Below, in pieces: positions 56,901 to 64,000 of a stretch of 64,000 nt of DNA. The translations under genes and the position numbers were made by a program. Source of the DNA: Sipunculus nudus (lineage: Eukaryota; Annelida; Sipuncula; Golfingiida; Sipunculidae). Positions within the stretch are counted from its first letter, which is position 1; every line of letters starts with the position of its first letter. The stretch spans positions 8,862,519 through 8,926,518 of the forward strand of contig CM049306.1 in assembly GCA_026874595.1 (NCBI GenBank), read 5' to 3'. The notes under the pieces are model-generated. The model had not been told where the DNA came from. It worked only from the letters and a program-made list of their open reading frames with translations, and did not search any database.

Positions 56901-57157
56901 TGAAAGTGTGCAACAAACCCGGGGATAAGAAGCACATTGTGAAAGTGTGCCACAAACCCGGGGATAAGAAGCACATTGTGAAAGTGTGCCACAAACCCGG
57001 GGATAGGAAGCACATTGTGAAAGTGTGCCACAAACCCGGGGATATGAAGCACATTGTGAAAGTGTGCCACAAACCTGGGGATATGAAGCACATTGTGAAA
57101 TTGTGCCACAGAACCGGGGATATGAAGCACATCATGAAAGTGTGCCACAAACCCTGG
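53961..57157. repeat. Large minisatellite, 39-bp unit, about 82 units with higher-order duplications
   Basis: The unit is acattgtgaaagtgtgccac followed by aaacccggggatatgaagc. Nearly every unit carries the SmaI core CCCGGG. The unit is 13 codons long and has no stop in any of three minus-strand frames (peptides MCFISPGLWHTFT, NVLHIPGFVAHFH, CASYPRVCGTLSQ) or in two plus-strand frames (KVCHKPGDMKHIV and PQTRGYEAHCESV). Open frames of up to 638 codons therefore run through it despite many 1-2 bp indels, and they switch peptide register at each indel. That pattern, with no selection on one frame, no start context and no splice signals, argues that it is not coding. Distinct variant units show duplications of 1089 bp (54111 to 55200) and 469 bp (56421 to 56890). 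Confidence 0.95.
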
Positions 57158-57658
57158 TAATCCAACATACAGTGTAAATGCACAAATTGTTCAGGTGTAT
57201 CTAACTATTATCGATCATGATTAGGACTGTAATCATACATAATCTAACGATCCGACACATATCCCGATACATTGCTCACAATAAGATGCGCGATTCATAT
57301 ATAATAAATTATATTTTGGATTAAAGCCAAATTTTTAATTTTCCATTGTATATAAAAATTTGAATTAATTACATTGATAGAATTGATTGAATGAAAAATC
57401 ATTAACGAAGGATTAGCCAATTAGTTGCTGTTTAATTCGTTTCTTACCAATTACTCTTCACCTCTGATGCCTCCAGTGTAATTAAAATCCATATTGTCTG
57501 GTTACGATAAATGAAAGATTTTTACCACGCGATAATATGTCGCTGCAAAACTGTATAGTTGGTGTTCGGAAAACGTGCTCATCTTTTCCAGATCTGTTTA
57601 TATACTTTGACAACAACACTAGACAACACACAGTTATACTTTTTAAGATTTTTTACAG
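57158..57658. other. Intergenic DNA flanking the large array
   Basis: AT-rich unique sequence. It includes the open frame at 57537 that runs into the possible exon below. No element end was recognised. Confidence 0.3.
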
Positions 57659-57787
57659 TACTGTACACAGGAATGCCCTGCTTAATACTGACACACCAGT
57701 ATACCATGGTTTCTATATTTTGTCGGAGATTGGCACAGAATGTACGAGTTTAGAAACGACATCACAAAAGGACGACCACCTGCCGAG
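57659..57787 (+). CDS. Possible internal exon, phase 2-2
   Basis: An acceptor with a T-rich tract (aagattttttacag) ends at 57658. A donor CCGAG|GTAAACC follows 57787. The 129-bp exon leaves one frame open: one base, 42 codons, two bases, so it is symmetric in phase 2. The other two frames contain stops. The peptide is hydrophilic with a central segment PVYHGFYILSEIGTEC. I do not recognise it, and no neighbouring exon was found. An open frame also reaches upstream to 57537. Confidence 0.3.
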
Positions 57788-58345
57788 GTAAACCGCTCGG
57801 TATGTAGAGATTAAACACCTGTCTGGGTTTCGTATCTATCCCCTGTGCATCCTTGAACTGAGTATAGAATCTGACCTAGACGCACCAGCAAAGTTGAAAC
57901 AAGCACATACACTGGTCTGGCCTGTGCATGGATGCCTGCATGGCGTGGCTGGCCAGGGTGTAGCTTACCTGTAGCTAGCTAGTGAAAGTCTCAGGTAATC
58001 GAACATGACATGGATATGTAGACAAACCACATATACACACCAACCACCGACTTGGTGACGTAAACACAATTACTCCGATTTCCATGCCTTGTTCAAAAAG
58101 CCTCTTGTATATGCGTCCGTTTGTACGAGGAAATATTTTCTCTGTTCAACGTATCTGACCATGCCCCCCTGCATAAGAGAGGTTCTGGAAAGTTTATAAC
58201 TGTCTAATTCCGTCTTCAACCACATGTCACATGTTTATGTAATATCACTTATATTTTCATAAAATTTCTAATCCATCTTATGACTCCATATCCACGTCCT
58301 TTCTAGAGTATTATTCAAATGTCAGAAGTCAGAATCTTATTTATG
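57788..58345. other. Intergenic DNA, no feature seen
   Basis: Unique sequence with a donor-like GTAAGCTAC on the minus strand near 57968. No linked coding frame was found. Confidence 0.3.
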
Positions 58346-58606
58346 TTAATTGTCAGCCGACTCTCTCTGACTCTTCAATACTCGACCATTCATATGCATA
58401 TTGCTCCTTATGACGTCACTAAATGAACAAAATAAGTGATTACTATAGCCTATCACGAATTTCTTCAGATCGACGTAAGATTCCACAAGTTCGGAGTCCT
58501 TAGTGTTGTGGCGGCGAAACTCGTAGAAACAGCTGTAATCTTTCATGAAACAATAATCATCCACCAGCAACGAATCCGAAAAGATATTATCTATGAACAC
58601 TTCCAC
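58346..58606 (-). CDS. Hypothetical open frame, unknown
   Basis: A minus-strand frame of about 86 codons whose composition (acidic and aromatic, with segments FIDNIFSDSLLVDDY and ELVESYVDLKKFV) looks more like protein than most short frames here. An acceptor-like 'atctttcag' lies just upstream near 58631, but an in-frame TAA sits between it and the open part. There is no ATG near its start. No domain is recognised. A full CRE palindrome (TGACGTCA, 58411-58418) overlaps it. Confidence 0.15.
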   Translation of the reverse strand: MEVFIDNIFSDSLLVDDYCFMKDYSCFYEFRRHNTKDSELVESYVDLKKFVIGYSNHLFCSFSDVIRSNMHMNGRVLKSQRESADN

Positions 58607-58687
58607 ACTATAAACATCTTACGTTCTGAAAGATATAAAATTGAGTAGAATCTATAGAAATTTTCTCTTCTGTCTTTTATGATAAAA

Positions 58688-58870
58688 CTATCGCTTCTCC
58701 AAGACACCGTCACGATCATTATGATGGAGTCTGCCGAATCCTTCCCGAATACTGATCCGGGTCGGGTCGGTTTCCGGTCCGTACAGGTTGGACATTTGCC
58801 ACATGTTGTCATGTCGCAGCGTCCGTCCATTTGTTTGAATTCTTTGGTGCGTCTTTCCTCCTGTTAGCAT
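58688..58870 (-). CDS. Hypothetical open frame with an EF-hand-like end
   Basis: A 60-codon minus-strand frame. Its last residues read FGRLHHNDRDGVLEKR, similar to the start of an EF-hand loop (N-D-x-D-G-x-L), but the first ligand position is His and the frame stops before the loop ends. An acceptor-like 'gctaacag' lies at the 5' side. An overlapping frame in another register contains CGKCPTC. The match is short and may be chance. Confidence 0.12.
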   Translation of the reverse strand: MLTGGKTHQRIQTNGRTLRHDNMWQMSNLYGPETDPTRISIREGFGRLHHNDRDGVLEKR

Positions 58871-59550
58871 TTAGCGTGCATGAATGGATTTTCACAACAT
58901 TTCCTCGTTTGTCTGTCTTCATTAATATATGCTATAATATCTACTTAATTATATGGATCCTAGCGTTTTTTAACATGGGGAATTCATTTACCTAAATGAA
59001 TGACGTATATATAAGAGATGATAAACTTGAAACTAATTTGCATATGCAAAATAAAAAATGTTCTCGGCTCTAAATTTAGAGGCCAAGACATGAAATATTT
59101 CTTTGCTGTCTCAAAAGCATAATCATTTACGTGATTGCAAGCCAAACCATGCCTTCTTAATTTTATGTTTTAAGGTGATACCTGTTTTTTACATGTGTAT
59201 GTGTGTTTACGTGTACTGGTGCATTTTGTAGATTATTAATTGCATGCCATACATGTATATGTACACATGTAGGTATATATGTGTGTATGCATGTATGTAT
59301 ATACGTACGTACGTGTGTTTCTTTTTGCAAGTATGCTTGTTTCTCTATTTAATGACGAAATAAGAAACAGACTTAGGAATTTTGATTATGACGTAAAGGC
59401 TAAACTTTTATTAAAGTTCCCTTCTATTAAACTATTACGAGCCTTGTCGTGTTTGATAATGCGACTCAGCAAAATAGTAAAACAAAATCCTAGGTATCTG
59501 CTCGGATGGGTATTTCGTTGGTCTCTTTCATGGTACGGTACAGAAGGAAA
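58871..59550. other. Intergenic DNA with short simple sequence
   Basis: Includes a TATG/GTAC-rich simple stretch near 59256-59320. No gene was recognised. Confidence 0.3.
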
Positions 59551-60320
59551 AGACTTCTTTGATTAATGTAGAGAGCCAGACCTTTAACTTTAAGACGGAG
59601 GACGGTCACACCACATATCTGTCACCCGCAGGTACTCAGAGCTGTGAGGGCTGTGTAGTTTTTGTTCCTCCAGAAAGGTCACAAAGTTGCTGCGACGCAC
59701 CTTGTGAAAAATACGTCACAGCAACAAAGAGGAGGCCTGTCACTGGGAATGCCACGGCACGCAGACCACAGGGAGAGCGTGTTTAAGCTTCTAGTTGTTT
59801 GACAGATATACCAGGGCATATGTTGTGTTTTGCAATGCTAACAGGCACAATGGAGCATTCTCTGTCTTGTAAGTGATTTCTATCTGCGCAGGGTCCTGTT
59901 GGCTGTTTTACAAAGACGCGCTGTGAACTCTGCGCCCGGCTGTAATCCTTGCTAGCGCCAGGGCATTCTGGTGGCGCTCAGCAAATAGAACACTAGTGAC
60001 AGGGTGAACAGCAAGAAACGATGATCTATCGAGAAGCGAGTGTCGACGCGCATCCAGCCCCGGACCATCCTTGATGGATCTTAACGCCTGCTACGTACCA
60101 CGTGTGAAATTCCAATAAACTGCGCCGTCTTCTTACCAACCGCCTCTAAGATATGGTCTAACTGCTTTGGACTCGGAACTCATAAAAATTACCCTAGCCC
60201 CTGAGAGCGCCTTTCAAGCTAGCATGCAAATTTGGGTTTCTCCGGACACGCCCGCACTGACCAGTCATTGCTGGGCTCTTTCACGTTCTCCCAGGTGAAC
60301 TAAAGATATGAAACGATTTC
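59551..60320. other. GC-elevated, repeat-free block
   Basis: Denser in CpG than its flanks. It contains a perfect inverted repeat AGCGCCA/TGGCGCT (59954-59960 and 59972-59978). A 75-codon frame at 59559-59786 is Cys-containing but has no paired splice sites. Function unknown. Confidence 0.2.
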
Positions 60321-60375
60321 TTCCAATTAAAACTCTAAAATGTAAAGACCACAAGAATTTAATGCCAAGAATGTT

Positions 60376-60410
<35 letters not shown>

Positions 60411-60423
60411 AGAGAGAGAGAGA
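60376..60423. repeat. (AG)n microsatellite
   Basis: About 48 bp of AG repeats with two GG interruptions, the only purine-strand microsatellite of this size in the window. Confidence 0.95.
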
Positions 60424-60827
60424 TAGTACGCAACATAACATAGATTTGTGTACACAGATTCTTAGTTTATGAAGGAATTTTAGAATAAATATGTGCTAGA
60501 ATTTACATTAACAAATGTGAAGTTGTGTTCAAGATATTTTTACTATACATGCTTCACTGTGCCAGGATCGAGGACTGGAATGCTAAGTACGCACAGAATT
60601 AACTAGGAATGTACAAACATAAATGTGAAAATTTACGTCGTATAAAAAAGCAAAATGCAGACAATAAACTCATGTGATCACAAATTGTCTGACAAGTGTT
60701 TAAGTTTGGTAATAGATATAAAATAAAGAAAAATAATTCACCCCAATTCTGTTTATGTCCAGACAGTACAAAGAATGGTGAAAACTACCATGTTGTACAG
60801 TGTTTTCTGATTTTGTTATACACATTG
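60424..60827. other. Intergenic DNA, no feature seen
   Basis: AT-rich unique sequence. Confidence 0.3.
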
Positions 60828-61040
60828 TAGAAGCGGATCCATGAAGGGGAGGGGTCCAGGGGATCTGGACCCCCCCCCCCCCCAGCCCCGCCTTTCACCA
60901 CGACAACCTTTTTTAAGGGTTTTTAACCAAATTTTGCGGCCTAGACCACCCGTTTTCAATACCTGGGGACCTTTATTTGGTTTTGTCATTAGTCCTTCTC
61001 GGTTGGACCCCTCCTTTTCCTTAATCTTGGTCCGCCCCTG
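60828..61040 (+). mobile_element. G/C-rich DNA element, copy 3
   Basis: Begins TAGAAGCGGATCC (first base differs from the CAG of other copies), followed by 'ggggtccaggggatctggacccc', a C run, and 'ttttgcggcctagacc'. It ends TTGGTCCGCCCCTG. It aligns in order with 31883-32082 and 26105-26276. No clear 5-bp flanking duplication is visible (CATTG and TTTCC), so it is older or rearranged. Non-coding. Confidence 0.7.
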
Positions 61041-64000
61041 TTTCCCGTAATAAATAAACTTATTTTGGAATGATTGTAACTGCGTCATCATGAACCATAA
61101 TTGTAGAACATATTTTGACAATGATTATTATTACCAACGTTCATAACAAGAGAAAGTCGTCATTGGCGTAGCACCTTTAACATTGGTAACCTCTAAACCA
61201 TACAGCGCGGCCCCTAGGGACTGAGCACCAGGCTGCCTGTCTGATCTCTGGTGCTGTCGGCGATTTAACGGTCATCTACACCAACAAAACAGCACCATTC
61301 ATCCAGTAAGAGGGCCTTAGGACCTGTAATTGCGTTCAAACGAATATTTTCGTCTTGTTTTAGTCGTAGCCGATACCAGCTAACGATCGGCGAGCCCATC
61401 TCTCTCCGTCCACGCCGGATTGATGGTTCCATGCCAAAGACCGGCGTTTACACAGATCGTCTTATACTCGAGGTGTTTGAGGACGGTCCTCTGCCTCATC
61501 CTTAGGAGACATGATGGACTTAAAGGTTAGAGAGCTCGGCGATATTTCAAACGCCCTGACATTTTGTGCTTGTTAGACCAGACATGTTATTCATGCATCA
61601 GTTTGATAGGCCTGGATAATACTAGATGAGGTGCGAAAAGAGGGCTGCTTGAATAAGACGATACCTCAACCTTTGCCTAATAGATCAACTGTGACATACA
61701 CATTCCTTTATTTGTCAGAATATATTCATCATTAAGGTCTTCATGAAAAGGATCTGCATGACACAGAAAAAAAATAGATGGCAAACTATTAATCTATTTC
61801 ATCCAGAGCAAGATGCTCTCCGTATAATTGTAGTATATCTTTGTTTGATAAAGAAATATTCATAAATGCAATATATGGTACATGTGTTATTGACGTAATT
61901 CAGCTTACTTTCGGCCAATGCCATCTGGTGTAGCGTGAGTGACGGACCATTACTGTAAAATTCATTTATTTAAAAGCCGGTTACGTATTATGTTGGTTTT
62001 GATGCACAAAAGCACAAATCGTTGCGTTTGTGAGGCTAATGTTTTTCACTATAATTGTTTCCGATATAATTTATACACCGGGCTAATGTGAGGTCTTTCC
62101 ATTGGCCGATGCCTTGACTGAACGATGTGTAAGCTCCGATTCCTGTTAACGTTGCCTGACAAAGATCGGTATAATATGCACCCGACTTGGAATATATATT
62201 TTGAAGATACTTTGATACATCTGGATAAATACTGCATGGGCACTATACTTATACAACAGTCTACGGATAAAAGGAGAAAAGATAAAACAAAGAAAATCTA
62301 AATTGGCGTACAACATTATTTAAGCTATTTTTACAGAAAAAAATAATTTTTAAACAGTAGTCGACCGATTAGAGTGCTGATTCATAGAAGATTGTATTAG
62401 AACTTTGAATTTATTTATTGCTGTAAGCGTCAAAAGGACATCGACGTTTCGCGTGATCTGGTTTCAAATGCAACATATCCTCCTCCTCTCCCTAGCCCAG
62501 GAAACTGATGGAAAGAGAACAAATCATGGATGATTGATGTGAACGTGCAATCATTATAATATATGATATGTAATCCTCTTCCTTTAACCATGATCTCTGA
62601 TGCAGTGAATGATGCTGACTGCGGTCAGAGGCTATACATTGTTCCTGATACACAGAATATGTTCCGACAATGCTTGGGTCTGGGTATAATTGTGTTCACG
62701 TCACCGCCTCAGTTCAGCGGTGTTCATTCCTTACTCTGTCTACATAGCCCTGTCATGTTTCATTACGACAAACCATTATTATCAGGCAGCCGCTGTGGCT
62801 ATATATAAATGAGCACCCCAGCGCCTGGCAGTATATCTCGTCTGTGGCTCTCCAGGGACGGTGCTTATAATTAAGATGTAACACTTGGTTATTTTCACAA
62901 TATTAAAGTTATAAAGGTCGATAGGCATACACTGACCGTGTGAATAATTTATTGGAATACAATGTATACATGTGGCGCACTTATCAGTTAAACCCAGAAA
63001 CCATGAAATAATCAGTGCGATAATGCTTCCAATGAAGATTTCCTTACTTAATGGCGACGCGTCCTGCCTGGTTTATAAGGTTCCTTCTATGGAATGTATC
63101 GAAAGTAGAAATTGCATCTTGATAAATACAATGTAGTATGAAATGTCACAATAAGATCGATCGAGTGCTATTTAAGTGAAATATGACGAATCCCAGCAGA
63201 TGGTTAAAATCATAAACGCGCCGACAGAAACATGATATGAATATAAAGTCGTATAAAAGAGAGAAACAGTAATTCATGCTTGTCGCAGTTCTTGGCATCG
63301 AATTAAGGTTAAATATTAAACTAATTCTGATTTTAACAATACAAACAATATCCAGTCTATGATGACAATTGTTATCTCATTTATTTTCACATTTCTAGTC
63401 GATTTCATTGTTTTTATTTTGGATTCAAACCATGCATTTTTAAAAAGCCTCTGAATAAAATGCGTGCGAACGTTTCATGGAAATAAAACAAAAGAATGAA
63501 GCTTATCTGCCTCCATGTTATTATGTAAATAATTCATTTTCATGTCAACACTTCCACAGTCTCAGACTTACTCAGTCTCTGCAGCCTCATTAATACCTAA
63601 ACTGGAGTTTACTGATGAAGGATGATCGCTCACAACGGACATCAGACGTTCAAATAACTGACATGACATCTCCTGAAAATTTGGTGTAAAGATACTAAAA
63701 ATGTGAAGTAAAGATGCCAAAAAAATCTCCACGGCATATCAAGTTAGAATCATACATGGTCAGTCTTATATAGTCTGCTGGGCAGTCCTAGCTGATCGGT
63801 GGTTTCTGACCCAGGATAAGACAATAAACATGTCTGTGTTCCGGTCCGCCATTTATTTAATATGCCATAAACTAAAAGGGCGCGCATGAAGCAAATATCT
63901 AACAGTCACGCGGGACGAACTGGGCCGACCATTATAGCGCCTGTAGGGTCCAGGGCAGACGAGCCATTCCACGGTCCAAGAAGCCATGTCAGTGCCTGAC
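61041..64000. other. Long gene-free stretch to the end of the window
   Basis: Unique DNA with a GC-balanced patch at 61140-61550 and another near 62560-62850. Minus-strand GTAAGCTG near 61906 follows ATGGCATTGGCCGAAA and resembles a tiny first coding exon, but nothing links to it. No repeats, RNA genes or supported exons were recognised. Confidence 0.3.

Noticed and set aside
54114-57183. Very long open reading frames (up to 638 codons) on both strands
   Set aside because: They run through a 39-bp repeat that is stop-free in five frames. Indels switch peptide register freely, so there is no sign of selection on one frame.
61906-61945. Possible first coding exon on the minus strand (ATGGCATTGGCCGAAA|GTAAGC)
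   Set aside because: Only five codons, no signal peptide and no partner exon.
1-64000. CRISPR arrays, bacterial operons, ribosome binding sites
   Set aside because: The sequence is eukaryotic. The regular arrays are tandem minisatellites without unique spacers, and no prokaryotic genes are present.

Overview
The window is AT-rich eukaryotic nuclear DNA, gene-poor and dense in non-autonomous mobile elements. I infer a mollusc, most likely a bivalve. The reasons are many (TA)n microsatellites of about 50 bp, several elements with a short palindrome at the 5' end and an internal array of 140-340 bp repeats, spliceosomal exon signals, and an intronless nuclear tRNA. The species assignment is inference and I could not search any database.

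Layout. 1-5.2 kb: a decayed 68-bp array, a MITE-like inverted-repeat element, and the best protein-gene evidence in the window, two exons on the minus strand (5040-5139 and 4352-4542) that join in frame into a cysteine-rich module. 6.2-7.35 kb: a 39-bp minisatellite. 8.9-9.7 and 13.7-13.96 kb: repeat-free blocks of balanced or CpG-rich composition; the second holds a CTCF-like site. 15.94-17.11 kb: a hAT-type element with an exact 8-bp target duplication. 18.8-22.3 kb: decayed tandem elements, a cluster of five NFI-like palindromes, and copy 1 of a Helitron/Helentron-like element (6 monomers). 26-32 kb: two copies of a G/C-rich element with 5-bp target duplications, a small membrane-protein ORF, tRNA-Arg(TCT), and a possible exon. 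39.6-41.8 kb: copy 2 of the Helitron-like element (12 monomers). 42.3-45.8 kb: a possible last exon, then a reverse-strand tandem-repeat element into which a solo LTR is nested, then a second, inverted solo LTR. 46.9-47.4 kb: a TA-flanked foldback MITE. 47.85-49.44 kb: a forward copy of the reverse-strand family. 53.96-57.16 kb: a 3.2-kb array of about 82 39-bp units with higher-order duplications. 57-64 kb: mostly unique, with a few weak exon or ORF candidates, an (AG)n tract and a third G/C-rich element copy.

The genes do not form a pathway. The coding content is one well-supported two-exon gene fragment, one tRNA gene and several weak exon-like segments. Almost all other structure comes from transposition and tandem amplification. 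The long open frames at 54-57 kb belong to a stop-free 39-bp repeat and are not good gene evidence.
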